DNA from: Sphingopyxis sp. OPL5
GTDB taxonomy: Bacteria > Pseudomonadota > Alphaproteobacteria > Sphingomonadales > Sphingomonadaceae
Direction: 5' to 3'
Length of the DNA: 64,000 bases
NCBI RefSeq assembly: GCF_003797775.2
Contig: NZ_CP060725.1
Span: 4,272,001-4,336,000 of the forward strand
The notes under the pieces were generated by a model, which did not search any database, was not told the origin of the DNA, and saw only the letters and a list, made by a program, of their open reading frames with translations. The translations under genes were made by a program, and so were the position numbers. Below are positions 45,206 through 53,717 of this stretch, one piece after another (position 1 is the stretch's first letter; every line of letters starts with the position of its first letter).

Positions 45206-46378
45206 ATGGAAACCAGAGCCGGCGATCCCGGAGCCTTTGCGCAGTTCGACCTTACCCGCGTTCCCTCGCCCGCCTTCGTCGTCGATGCGGCGAAGGTCCG
45301 CGCAAACCTGGCGGTCCTGCGCCATATCGGCGACGCGTCGGGCGCCCGCGTGCTCGCGGCGCTCAAGGCCTTTTCGATGTGGTCGCTCGGATCGACCGTC
45401 GCGGGCGCGCTCGACGGCGTCTGCGCCTCGGGGCTCTACGAGGCGCGGCTGGGGCGCGAGGAATATGGCGGTGAAGTCGCGACCTATTGCGCCGCCTACA
45501 AGGCCGAGGATCTGCCCGAGATCTGCCGCCTGTCGGACCATCTGATCTTAAACTCCCCCGGCCAGCACGCCCGTTTCCGCCCTTTGCTCGAAGCCGCGCG
45601 CATGGCCGGCGAGACGTTCGACGTCGGCCTGCGCATCAACCCGCTGCACAGCGAGGGCGAGGTTGCGAAATATGACCCCGCCGCGCCGTGCAGCCGGCTC
45701 GGCTTCCCGATCGACCAGCTCAAGCCCGAGCATATGGAAGGCGTCGACGGCATCCACATGCACGTGTTGTGCGAACAGGATTTCCCGCCGCTCGCGCGCA
45801 CCTGGGCGGCGGTCGAACCCTTGCTCGCGCCCTATGTCGGCCAGCTAAAATGGATCAATTTCGGCGGCGGTCATCATGTCACCCGCGCCGATTATCAGGT
45901 CGACGACCTGATCGCCTTCCTCAAGGGCGTGCGCGAAGCGACCGGCTGCGACGTGATGATCGAGCCCGGCGAGGCGGTCGCGCTCGACGCCGGGATCCTG
46001 ATCGGCGAAGTGCTCGACCTGTTCGACAATGGCATGAACATCGGCATCACCGACATCAGCGCGACCTGCCACATGCCCGACGTCATCGAGGCGCCCTACC
46101 GCCCGGCGATGCTCGGCGAGGAAACAGACGGCGCGCCGACCCGCCTCGGCGGTCCCTCATGCCTCGCCGGCGACGTGATCGGCGACTATCGTCTGCCCGG
46201 CGGCGCGGCGGTCGGTCAGCGTTTCGCCTTTCTCGACCAGGCGCATTATTCTATGGTAAAGACCAACACATTCAACGGCGTGCCATTGCCGTCGATCTGG
46301 TTGTGGGACAGCGAGAGCGACGAACTCCAACTGGTCCGCGAGTTCGGTTATGAGGATTTCAAGACGCGCCTGAGTTGA
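45206..46378 (+). CDS. nspC: Carboxynorspermidine decarboxylase
   Basis: A 390-residue fold-type III PLP decarboxylase that removes CO2 from carboxynorspermidine or carboxyspermidine to give norspermidine or spermidine. Lys54 in VLAALKAFSMWS binds PLP. GLRINPLHSEGEVAKYDPAA, GIHMHVLCEQDFPPL, WINFGGGHHVT and EPGEAVALDAG match the NspC family. It completes the route started by the gene at 42429. The diamine would come from the decarboxylase at 51798. Confidence 0.92.
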   Translation: METRAGDPGAFAQFDLTRVPSPAFVVDAAKVRANLAVLRHIGDASGARVLAALKAFSMWSLGSTVAGALDGVCASGLYEARLGREEYGGEVATYCAAYKAEDLPEICRLSDHLILNSPGQHARFRPLLEAARMAGETFDVGLRINPLHSEGEVAKYDPAAPCSRLGFPIDQLKPEHMEGVDGIHMHVLCEQDFPPLARTWAAVEPLLAPYVGQLKWINFGGGHHVTRADYQVDDLIAFLKGVREATGCDVMIEPGEAVALDAGILIGEVLDLFDNGMNIGITDISATCHMPDVIEAPYRPAMLGEETDGAPTRLGGPSCLAGDVIGDYRLPGGAAVGQRFAFLDQAHYSMVKTNTFNGVPLPSIWLWDSESDELQLVREFGYEDFKTRLS

Positions 46379-46416
46379 ACGAGCAAAGCGTGGCGCGCGC
46401 AACGGGGTGGAGCGCA

Positions 46417-47520
46417 ATGGATCGTCGGCAATTTCTGTACACCGGCGCAGGCGTGATGCTTTCACCCGCGATAGGGGGCTGCGGGCCGGCAAGCGACGCG
46501 AGGACCGATATCGACACGCGCTACGAAATGCCCTTGGAATCAGGGCCGCATGAACGAACGATCATGCAGTGGCCCGTCAATCTCGATATCTATGACAGGG
46601 CATCGCTCGGGCGCGTGCAAAGCGCCATCGCGCGGATCGCCAACCGCATTGCGCAATATGAACCCGTGGCCATGCTGGTCGCGGGCGGCGATGCGGCAAG
46701 CGCCCGGACGCAGTTGTCCGGTGCGGTCGAGCTTTGGGACATTCCGACCGACGATCTGTGGTGTCGCGATTCCGGACCGACCTTCGTGCGCGACGCCGCC
46801 GGCAAGCTGGCCGTCGCCCATATCCGGTTCAACGGCTGGGGGAACAAGCAGCCACACGACCATGATGCGCGGATCGCCGAACGCGTCGCCGAGCGCCTGG
46901 GCCTGCCGCTGATCGAAACGGGCCTGGTCGGCGAGCAGGGCGGCGTCGAGCATGATGGAGCGGGCACGCTGCTCGCCCACGCAAGCTGCTGGGCGAACCC
47001 AAACCGCAATCGCATGAGCGAGAGCGAGATTGGCGAAAAACTGCTGCGAGCGCTTGGCGGCGAAAAGATGATCTGGGCCCCGGGCATCGCGGGGAAGGAC
47101 ATCACCGATTATCACATCGACGCGCTCGCGCGGTTTGTCGGACCGGGGAAGGTGCTGATCCAATTGGGCGACGAAATCGACCCCGACGATCCCTGGTCGG
47201 TGTCGGGACATAAAACGCTGAATATCCTGCAGAAATCGACCGACGCACGCGGGCAGAAGCTCCAGATTGTCCGGCTGCCCGATCCGATGGACATCCGCTC
47301 GACCAAAGCCGATTTCGTCGCCAGCTATGTCAATTATTATGTCTGCAACGACGCCGTCATCGCAGCCGAGTTCGGCGACCGCGCGGCGGATGGCCATGCG
47401 CGCGAGCTGCTCCAATCCCTCTATCCTGGGCGGACGGTGGAAATGATCGAAATCGATGCGATCGGCGAATCGGGGGGCGGCATTCACTGCGCCACGCAGC
47501 AGCAGCCGAAAGGTGCCTGA
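46417..47520 (+). CDS. aguA: Agmatine deiminase-family enzyme with Tat-lipoprotein leader
   Basis: A 367-residue peptidylarginine/agmatine deiminase-like enzyme that would convert agmatine to N-carbamoylputrescine. WCRDSGPTFV, HIDALARFV and GGGIHCATQQQP are the catalytic blocks; the nucleophile is Cys358. The N-terminus MDRRQFLYTGAGVMLSPAIG then GCGP has a twin-arginine motif and a lipobox cysteine (Cys22), so it appears to be exported folded and lipidated. Bacterial AguA is usually cytoplasmic. The ATG at 46417 is chosen for its GGTGGAG site and this leader. Substrate is inferred; another guanidine compound is possible. Confidence 0.8.
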   Translation: MDRRQFLYTGAGVMLSPAIGGCGPASDARTDIDTRYEMPLESGPHERTIMQWPVNLDIYDRASLGRVQSAIARIANRIAQYEPVAMLVAGGDAASARTQLSGAVELWDIPTDDLWCRDSGPTFVRDAAGKLAVAHIRFNGWGNKQPHDHDARIAERVAERLGLPLIETGLVGEQGGVEHDGAGTLLAHASCWANPNRNRMSESEIGEKLLRALGGEKMIWAPGIAGKDITDYHIDALARFVGPGKVLIQLGDEIDPDDPWSVSGHKTLNILQKSTDARGQKLQIVRLPDPMDIRSTKADFVASYVNYYVCNDAVIAAEFGDRAADGHARELLQSLYPGRTVEMIEIDAIGESGGGIHCATQQQPKGA

Positions 47521-47521
47521 G

Positions 47522-47974
47522 GTGAAAAAATGGCTCGAACGCCATGCCAAGGCGATGCAATCGGTGGGGGTGATCGTCACGATTCTGGCGGCAGTGGTCG
47601 CGCTTGTCAGCGTCAAATTCCAGATCGACGCCAGCGCGCGGCAACAGCGAGAGCAGTCCGCGCGCGACATCTACCGGGAATTTTTGAACCTCTCGATCAG
47701 CAAGCCCGAGTTTGCCAATCCCAATTATTGCGCCATCCGCGGGACGCCGAACGAGGCGGCGTATGAGATATATGTGGAATATCTGCTCTATACCTCCGAG
47801 CAGATATTGCAGACGCTGCCCGATTGGCAGGAAACCATGGAACAACGGCTGCTCCCGCACCGGGAGCTGTTGTGCAGTCAAGGCGACTGGACCGGCGATG
47901 CGCCCGAGGTGCAGCAGTTGATCGCCGATTTCCGACTAAGGCAGTGTCGCAGTTTCAAACCGTCCTGCGATTGA
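47522..47974 (+). CDS. Single-pass membrane protein of unknown function
   Basis: A 150-residue protein not recognised by family. It starts at GTG 47522, just after the aguA stop, with MKKWLERHAKAMQSVGVIVT and one transmembrane helix near residues 15-35 (VGVIVTILAAVVALVSVKFQ). The rest is mostly helical, with four cysteines (NYCAI, LLCSQ, RQCRS, PSCD). It is probably co-transcribed with aguA. A link to that enzyme is not shown. Confidence 0.65.
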   Translation: MKKWLERHAKAMQSVGVIVTILAAVVALVSVKFQIDASARQQREQSARDIYREFLNLSISKPEFANPNYCAIRGTPNEAAYEIYVEYLLYTSEQILQTLPDWQETMEQRLLPHRELLCSQGDWTGDAPEVQQLIADFRLRQCRSFKPSCD

Positions 47975-48022
47975 ACGAGGCACGCTGTGGGCACCGGCCC
48001 TCTCGAGGCCGCGTCGCGCACG

Positions 48023-49834
48023 CTACAAGATGAAGTCGCCGAGGCCGGGCGGCGTTGTGCCCAACTGCGAAATCTCGATGATGAAATCGGCTATTCCATC
48101 GCCGTCGACGTCGCCGCTGACATGATAGGTCGTTCCCGCGCGCGGGCCCTCGTCCCAGACCCCGAGATAGTCGTAGCGCAGTTCGCCCGCCGTGCCGCTG
48201 AACGCGTTGGTACCGATGAAGCTGAAGGCATTGTCGGCCCCCCCGGCGATCGCGTCGATCAGGCTGAGGTCGATGACGTCGCCGTCGGGCGTCGAAAAAT
48301 AGATGCGGTCGATCTGCGTCGTGCTCATCCCTGACGGAATGAAGACATAGCGGTCGGCGCCCTCGCCGCCGTCCATCACGTCGAGCCCCGGACCCGGGTT
48401 CAACACGTCATTGCCCTCGTTGCCGAGCAGCGAGTCGTTGCCTCCGCCGCCGTTGAGCGTATCATTGCCATAGCCGCCCGCGAGCACGTCGTTGCCCGCT
48501 CCACCGATCAGCGAATTATTCTGGGCATTGCCCTGGATATTATTGTCGAGATTGTTGCCGATGCCGGTCACCGCCAACCCCGCGCCCGCCCGGAGGTCGA
48601 GAAGCTCGAGATTGGCGCCGAGCGTGTAGTTGATCGAAGAGACAACCCGGTCCTCGCCACCATTCGTCCCTTCGACGACGACATCGAGCACATTATCGAC
48701 ATAATAGACATCATCACCGGTCCCGCCGGTCATCGTGTCGGCGCCCGCGCCGCCGTCGAGCAGATCGTTGCCGTCATTGCCGTTCAGCACGTCATCGTCG
48801 GCGAAACCGTAGAGGCTGTCGTCGCCCCCCGCGCCCGACAGCGTGTCGCCGTAGGGGGTGCCATTCAATTCGTCGTCGCCCGAGCCGCCGACCTTGGTCG
48901 CGCCGCCCAGCGGGATATTGATGAAATTGGCCTCGCCGAAGTCCGAAACACGCAGATGGTCGGAGGCGAACAGGCTTAGCGGCTTGAACTGGATCAGCGT
49001 CGAATAGCCCCCGGAGCCCGCGCCATCGAAATCGGCCTGCAGCAGGACGGTGCCGCCCGTCGCTTCCACCAGCCGGAAGTGCCCGGTCAGAAACGGGTTG
49101 GCACCGTCCCAATTGGTGAGCGACGACAGCAGCGGCGACAGGTCGACGACGTCCAGCCCGGTCAGCGACGATTGCCGCGCCACCGTGCCGAAGTCCGAAA
49201 CGACCAGCCCCGCCTGACCCGCCACGCCCGGCGTCGTATCCATGAAGATGATCTTATCCTGTTCGGGCCCCGCGCCGAGGTCGAGATCGACCCGCCCGCC
49301 GCCACTGTCGCGCAGGATGAAGGTGTCCGCGCCGCCCTCGAGCCTGATCGTCGCGATGTCGTTATGCGCGTTGCGATAATCGACGAGGTCGTTGCCGATC
49401 ACCGTCGGACTGGGGTCGGCGAAGATGGTAATGCGTTCCGAAAGCGTCGACGGGGTCGCGCGATCGATGAAGAAACTGTCGTTGCCCGCGCCGCCGTCGA
49501 ACCGGTCGACGCCGCCGCCGCTGCCGGGCGACGCCGGGGAGTCGATATCATAGATGCTGTCGTCGCCGTCGCCGCCCTGAACCGTGTCGGCGCCGCCGCC
49601 GGCATAGATGATGTCGTTGCCGTCGCGGCCGATGAGCGTATCGCTGCCGCCATTGCCATAGAGCGTGTCGTTGCCGCCCCCGCCGTCGATCACGTCATTG
49701 CCGCGGCCGCCCTTGACGACATCATCGCCCTCGCCGGCGTTGATCCGGTCGTTGCCGTCATAACCCTCGATCACGTCCGCATCGGGGGTGCCCGGAAGGA
49801 TATCGTCGCCCGGACCGCCAGGAATGAACGCCAT
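48023..49834 (-). CDS. RTX calcium-binding repeat protein
   Basis: A 603-residue protein built of GGxGxDxLx nonapeptide repeats, as in NDVIDGGGGNDTLYGNGGSD and GGYGNDTLNGGGGNDSLLGN. One repeat block covers about residues 10-95, a second lies near 315-370 and a third near 440-490. No N-terminal signal peptide is present; the C-terminal region (IADFIIEISQLGTTPPGLGD) resembles a type I secretion tail. No catalytic domain was recognised. Calcium binding folds the repeats after secretion. No type I secretion genes are in the window. Confidence 0.85.
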   Translation of the reverse strand: MAFIPGGPGDDILPGTPDADVIEGYDGNDRINAGEGDDVVKGGRGNDVIDGGGGNDTLYGNGGSDTLIGRDGNDIIYAGGGADTVQGGDGDDSIYDIDSPASPGSGGGVDRFDGGAGNDSFFIDRATPSTLSERITIFADPSPTVIGNDLVDYRNAHNDIATIRLEGGADTFILRDSGGGRVDLDLGAGPEQDKIIFMDTTPGVAGQAGLVVSDFGTVARQSSLTGLDVVDLSPLLSSLTNWDGANPFLTGHFRLVEATGGTVLLQADFDGAGSGGYSTLIQFKPLSLFASDHLRVSDFGEANFINIPLGGATKVGGSGDDELNGTPYGDTLSGAGGDDSLYGFADDDVLNGNDGNDLLDGGAGADTMTGGTGDDVYYVDNVLDVVVEGTNGGEDRVVSSINYTLGANLELLDLRAGAGLAVTGIGNNLDNNIQGNAQNNSLIGGAGNDVLAGGYGNDTLNGGGGNDSLLGNEGNDVLNPGPGLDVMDGGEGADRYVFIPSGMSTTQIDRIYFSTPDGDVIDLSLIDAIAGGADNAFSFIGTNAFSGTAGELRYDYLGVWDEGPRAGTTYHVSGDVDGDGIADFIIEISQLGTTPPGLGDFIL

Positions 49835-49905
49835 GATGCTCTCCTCACCGACTCTTATGGATAACAGAAGGTTATCGAACGATACCCGCGCTTTCCATCA
49901 CAAAA

Positions 49906-51555
49906 TCAGGATGCGACCTCCGCCAGCGCCTGGTGGATATCGCTGACCACCACCGATCCCTCGCCGACCGACGAAGCGACGCGCTTGACCGATCCCTTGC
50001 GAACGTCACCGATCGCATAGATGCGCGGCCAGCTCGTCTCGTAACGGCTCGGCATGCGGTCGAGCGCCCACCCGGCCCTGACCAGTTCGATCGGCGCGAT
50101 GTCGGTGCCGGTCTTCACGAAACCGCGATCGTCGCACACCATTTCCTTGGGCAGCCAGGCAGTGTTCGGGGTCGCGCCGAGGAACAGGAACAGGAAGCCG
50201 CAATCGCAATGATCCTCGGCGCCCGTCTCGCGGCAGCGATAGGTCAGGCCGCCCAGGCGATCCTCGCCGTGCAATGCCACGACATCGGTCGACCCGATGA
50301 TTTCGATGTTCGGATGTTCCTCGAGCCGTTTGACCAGATATTCGGACATCGTCTCGCGCAGGCTCTTGCGGCGGAAAATGACGTAAACCTTCTTTGCGAC
50401 GCTCGCGAGATAGATCGCCCCCTGCCCCGCCGAATTGCCCGACCCGACGACGGTGACCTCGGCATTGCCGCACAGCTGCGCCTCCATCGGGGTCGCGCCA
50501 TAATAGATGCCGCGGCCTTCATAGGCCTCGATACCCTCGATCGGCAGCCGCTGATATTGCGCCCCGCTCGCGACCACCACCGCGCGGCTGCGTAGCTTGC
50601 GGCCGTCGACGAGGTGCAGGCAATAGGCATCGCCGTCGCGCCCGATCGACGCCGCGCGCACCGGCGACACCAGCCGCGCGCCGAATTTCTGCGCCTGCAC
50701 CGTCGCCCGCCGCGCCAGTTCGTTGCCCGAAATGCCGGTCGGAAAGCCCAGATAATTCTCGATCTTCGACGAGGTACCGGCCTGTCCGCCGGGCGCGAGC
50801 GAATCGAGCGCGATCACCGTCAGCCCTTCGGACGCGGCATAGACCGCCGCCGCCAGCCCGCCCGGCCCGCTGCCCACCACCAGCACGTCGGCGGTCGCGC
50901 CGTCGGGAAGCAGGTCGAGTCCGAGCGCCACCGCAAGCTGCTCGGGGGTCGGCTGCACAAGCGGCTCGGTCGCCCCCAGGATCACCAGCGGCAATTGTTC
51001 GTCGGTCAGCCCTCGCTCGGCCATCAAATGCCCGGCGACCGGTCCGTCGGCCGGGTCGAACCAGCGATGCGCGACGCCATGTTTCATCAACAGGTCGCGC
51101 AGCGCATAGACGCCGCGGTCCATCGCCGCGCCGATCACGATGATCGCGGCGAAGCCGCGGCTGTTGCCGAACTCGCGCCGCGCCGCAAAGACGCGCACAA
51201 AGACGTCGGAGAAATGGCTGTTGCCCGCGATCAGCCGCTGGAAATCGGCGTGCGCGATCCGCAGAATATCGCCGTCGGCGCCCATTTCGATCCGCGACGA
51301 ATGGCGTTGTCCGGTCAGCACCGACAGGTCGCCCGCAAACTGCCCGCGCTCCATCCAGCCGACGCGCTTGGGGCCCTCGTCGGTCGTCGCGAAGATGTCG
51401 GTGTGTCCCGACAGGGTGAGGATACAGTCGGGCGCCATCGTCCCTTCGGCGAGGATCAGATCGCCCGCTTTGTGCGATTCGACCGTGCCGAACGCGAGCA
51501 GTTCGTCGATCTCGGCATCGGCAAAGGTGTGATTGACGTCGGCGGGTGCGGTCAT
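49906..51555 (-). CDS. Cyclic-nucleotide-binding domain fused to thioredoxin-reductase-like flavoprotein
   Basis: A 549-residue protein. Residues 1-120 form a cNMP-binding (Crp-like) domain (KAGDLILAEGTMAPDCILTL, GQFAGDLSVLTGQRHSS). A middle segment (residues 135-220) is thioredoxin-like. Residues 224-549 are an FAD/NAD(P)H domain with GSGPGG at 228-233 and GSGNSAGQGA at 371-380. The CxxC pair of thioredoxin reductase is absent; YYGATPMEA at 351-359 stands in its place. It is probably an NAD(P)H-linked flavoprotein controlled by a nucleotide ligand. The ATG at 51555 begins the cNMP domain. Confidence 0.85.
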   Translation of the reverse strand: MTAPADVNHTFADAEIDELLAFGTVESHKAGDLILAEGTMAPDCILTLSGHTDIFATTDEGPKRVGWMERGQFAGDLSVLTGQRHSSRIEMGADGDILRIAHADFQRLIAGNSHFSDVFVRVFAARREFGNSRGFAAIIVIGAAMDRGVYALRDLLMKHGVAHRWFDPADGPVAGHLMAERGLTDEQLPLVILGATEPLVQPTPEQLAVALGLDLLPDGATADVLVVGSGPGGLAAAVYAASEGLTVIALDSLAPGGQAGTSSKIENYLGFPTGISGNELARRATVQAQKFGARLVSPVRAASIGRDGDAYCLHLVDGRKLRSRAVVVASGAQYQRLPIEGIEAYEGRGIYYGATPMEAQLCGNAEVTVVGSGNSAGQGAIYLASVAKKVYVIFRRKSLRETMSEYLVKRLEEHPNIEIIGSTDVVALHGEDRLGGLTYRCRETGAEDHCDCGFLFLFLGATPNTAWLPKEMVCDDRGFVKTGTDIAPIELVRAGWALDRMPSRYETSWPRIYAIGDVRKGSVKRVASSVGEGSVVVSDIHQALAEVAS

Positions 51556-51691
51556 GCGGCGCGGTCCTTCGGCGGGAGAAGATGCCCGCAATAGCCGGAA
51601 ACCGCCCCTTTGTCCCCCGGTTACCGTGCGTCAGGCCCGCTTTGGCGCGACTGTTACCGCTGCGTTACAAAATTGCGCGATAGGGTCTTTA

Positions 51692-51796
51692 CAGGGGGGA
51701 CCCCCCTGCATATATCGCCCTCCGCTGCCCCAGGGGGACTTCCAATAACCGCAAGGCAGCCTCGGATGTTTAACGTATTTTTTGGGGGTCCCTTGA
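51692..51796 (+). ncRNA. Structured leader of the ornithine/lysine decarboxylase, candidate speF RNA motif
   Basis: The leader contains the palindrome CAGGGGGGACCCCCCTG (51692-51708) and a stem GCTGCC/GGCAGC (51724-51729, 51755-51760). The loop has GGGAC at 51735-51739, which can pair with GTCCC at 51788-51792 just before the TTG start, forming a pseudoknot. The speF RNA motif is known upstream of ornithine decarboxylase genes in alphaproteobacteria. Position and fold support that call, but I did not match it to the published consensus. Confidence 0.55.
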
Positions 51797-51797
51797 G

Positions 51798-52991
51798 TTG
51801 CACCAGCATCATAGCGCCCACGGGCTGATTCAGGCACTTTCGCCGGTCGAACCTGTCACGCTTGTCCGCCCGCACGCTGCGGCGCGCGCAGCGCGTTTCT
51901 TCATCGAGCGATTTCCCGGCACGACCATGTATGCGGTCAAGGCGAATCCGTCGCCCGACCTGCTGCGCGTGCTGTGGGATTCGGGTGTCACGCATTATGA
52001 CGTCGCTTCGATCGCCGAGGTCCGCCTCGTTGCGCGCACCCTGCCCAAGGCGACGCTCTGCTTCATGCATCCGGTGAAGGCCGAGGAAGCGATTTCCGAA
52101 GCCTATTGGAAGCATGGCGTGCGTACCTTCTCGCTCGACACGATGGACGAACTCGAAAAGATCGTCCGCGCGACCGAGGGTGCTCAGGATCTCAACCTGC
52201 TGGTCCGTCTCCGGGTCTCGTCCGACCATTCGAAGCTCAGCCTCGCCGCCAAGTTCGGTGCCGAGCCCGAGGATGTCGCCGAACTGCTGATGGCGACCCG
52301 CCAGGCCAGCGACGCGCTCGGCATCTGCTTCCACGTCGGCAGCCAGGCGATGACCCCGCATGCCTATGCGCAGGCGATGGAGCGCGTCCGCGCCGCGATC
52401 GTTTCGGCATCGGTGACGGTCGACATCATCGATGTCGGCGGCGGCTTCCCCTCGTCCTACCCGGGCATGGAACCCCCGCCGCTCGGCGCCTATTTCGAAA
52501 CGATCCACCGCACGTTCGAAAGCCTGCCGATCAGCTATTCGGCCGAACTGTGGTGCGAACCCGGCCGCGCGCTCGCCGCCGAGTATAGCTCGCTGATCGT
52601 GCGCGTCGAAAAGCGCCGCGGCGACGAGCTGTACATCAACGACGGCGCTTACGGCGCGCTGTTCGACGCGGCGCATGTCGGCTGGCGCTTCCCGGTCACG
52701 CTGCTGCGCGAGCCCGAGAGCGACGCCGAAATGACGGCGTTCAGCTTCTACGGCCCGACCTGCGACGACCTCGACCATATGGCGGGTCCGTTTTTCCTGC
52801 CGGCGGACATCAAGGCGGGCGATTTCATCGAGATCGGCATGCTCGGCGCCTATGGCTGCGCGATGCGGACCAAGTTCAACGGCTTCGGCGCCGACGAGAC
52901 CCATGTCGTCAGCGACGAGCCGATGGCCAGCCTCTACACCGGCGAAGCCGAGCCGGAGCGCCGGACGGCAACGGTGACCAAGCTGTTCTGA
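51798..52991 (+). CDS. Ornithine/lysine decarboxylase, fold type III
   Basis: A 397-residue PLP decarboxylase making putrescine from ornithine, or cadaverine from lysine. Lys48 in TTMYAVKANPSPDLLRVL binds PLP. HVGSQ, DVGGGFPSSYPG and WCEPGRALAAEY are family motifs, and Cys322 in YGPTCDDLDHM is the second active-site residue. The translation begins at TTG 51798, downstream of the structured leader; no in-frame ATG lies nearer the conserved region. Ornithine and lysine cannot be told apart from sequence alone. Its product would feed carboxynorspermidine synthesis. Confidence 0.9.
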   Translation: MHQHHSAHGLIQALSPVEPVTLVRPHAAARAARFFIERFPGTTMYAVKANPSPDLLRVLWDSGVTHYDVASIAEVRLVARTLPKATLCFMHPVKAEEAISEAYWKHGVRTFSLDTMDELEKIVRATEGAQDLNLLVRLRVSSDHSKLSLAAKFGAEPEDVAELLMATRQASDALGICFHVGSQAMTPHAYAQAMERVRAAIVSASVTVDIIDVGGGFPSSYPGMEPPPLGAYFETIHRTFESLPISYSAELWCEPGRALAAEYSSLIVRVEKRRGDELYINDGAYGALFDAAHVGWRFPVTLLREPESDAEMTAFSFYGPTCDDLDHMAGPFFLPADIKAGDFIEIGMLGAYGCAMRTKFNGFGADETHVVSDEPMASLYTGEAEPERRTATVTKLF

Positions 52992-53013
52992 ACCGGACGG
53001 CGAACGAAAAAGA

Positions 53014-53048
53014 AAGGGCCGGCGCTGCGAAGCGACCGGCCCTTTTCT
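53014..53048 (+). terminator. Intrinsic terminator after the decarboxylase gene
   Basis: AAGGGCCGG at 53014-53022 pairs with CCGGCCCTT at 53036-53044, with an inner CGCT/AGCG stem, followed by TTCTT. It lies 23 bases after the stop. The A-rich left side means it could work in both directions. Confidence 0.85.
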
Positions 53049-53071
53049 TATGTGTAGATTGCTCGGGCCAC

Positions 53072-53159
53072 CCTCACCCTTCCCACCGGCGTTGCCGGCG
53101 GGCCCCTTCCCTCTCCCGCCGGGAGAGGGAGAGAGGCGCAAAGCGCCGGAAGGGTGAGG
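53072..53159. repeat. Dispersed palindrome CCTCACCCTTCC type
   Basis: CCTCACCCTTCC at 53072-53083 is matched by GGAAGGGTGAGG at 53148-53159. Inner hairpins CCGGCGTTGCCGG, CTCTCCCGCCGGGAGAG and GGCGCAAAGCGCC lie between. It sits just after the pseudouridine synthase stop on the minus strand. It resembles widely seen GC-rich intergenic repeats. Confidence 0.7.
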
Positions 53160-53164
53160 TCGTC

Positions 53165-53713
53165 CTAGTCGTCGCTGCGCCGCCATTCGCCGGGCTTCAG
53201 ATCGCCCAGCGTCCAGTCGCCGATGCGCCAGCGCACCAGCCGCAGGGTCGGGTACCCGACGGCGGCGGTCATCCGCCGCACCTGGCGGTTGCGCCCCTCG
53301 GATATCGTCAGGCTGATCCAGCCATCGGGAATGCTCTTGCGCACCCGGATCGGCGGATCACGCGGCCACAGGCCGGGGTCGGCGATCGCCTCGGCCTCGG
53401 CCGGACGGGTCAGCCCGTCCTTGAGCTTCACGCCCCGCCGCAACGCCACCAGCGCCTCCTCGCTCACCTCACCCTCGACCTGCGCCCAATAGGTCTTGGG
53501 CATCTTGTATTTCGGGTCGGCGATGCGTGCCTGCAGCCGCCCGTCGTCGGTGAGCAGCATCAGCCCCTCGCTGTCGAGGTCGAGCCGCCCCGCCGGATAG
53601 ACGCCGGGCAGGTCGATGAAATCCGACAGCGTGCGGCGCGTCGACCCTGCGGTGCCGCGATCGGTGAACTGGCTGAGCACGTCATAAGGCTTGTTGAACA
53701 GGATTAGCGTCAC
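53165..53713 (-). CDS. rluE: RsuA/RluE-family pseudouridine synthase
   Basis: A 182-residue rRNA pseudouridine synthase. PAGRLDLDSEGLMLLTDDG holds the catalytic Asp in the RLD motif, and SLTISEGRNRQVRRM is the second family block. It lacks an S4 domain and has the short form typical of RluE, which modifies 23S rRNA. The start is GTG 53713 (VTLILFNKPYDVLSQF); the stop of the FAD gene lies four bases upstream. The family is sure; the exact target is not. Confidence 0.85.
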   Translation of the reverse strand: MTLILFNKPYDVLSQFTDRGTAGSTRRTLSDFIDLPGVYPAGRLDLDSEGLMLLTDDGRLQARIADPKYKMPKTYWAQVEGEVSEEALVALRRGVKLKDGLTRPAEAEAIADPGLWPRDPPIRVRKSIPDGWISLTISEGRNRQVRRMTAAVGYPTLRLVRWRIGDWTLGDLKPGEWRRSDD

Positions 53714-53717
53714 GGCA

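Noticed and set aside
48100..49800. Repetitive DNA inside the RTX gene as a CRISPR or tandem repeat locus
   Set aside because: The repeats follow the nine-residue RTX code in one frame, with no spacers of equal length between identical repeats.
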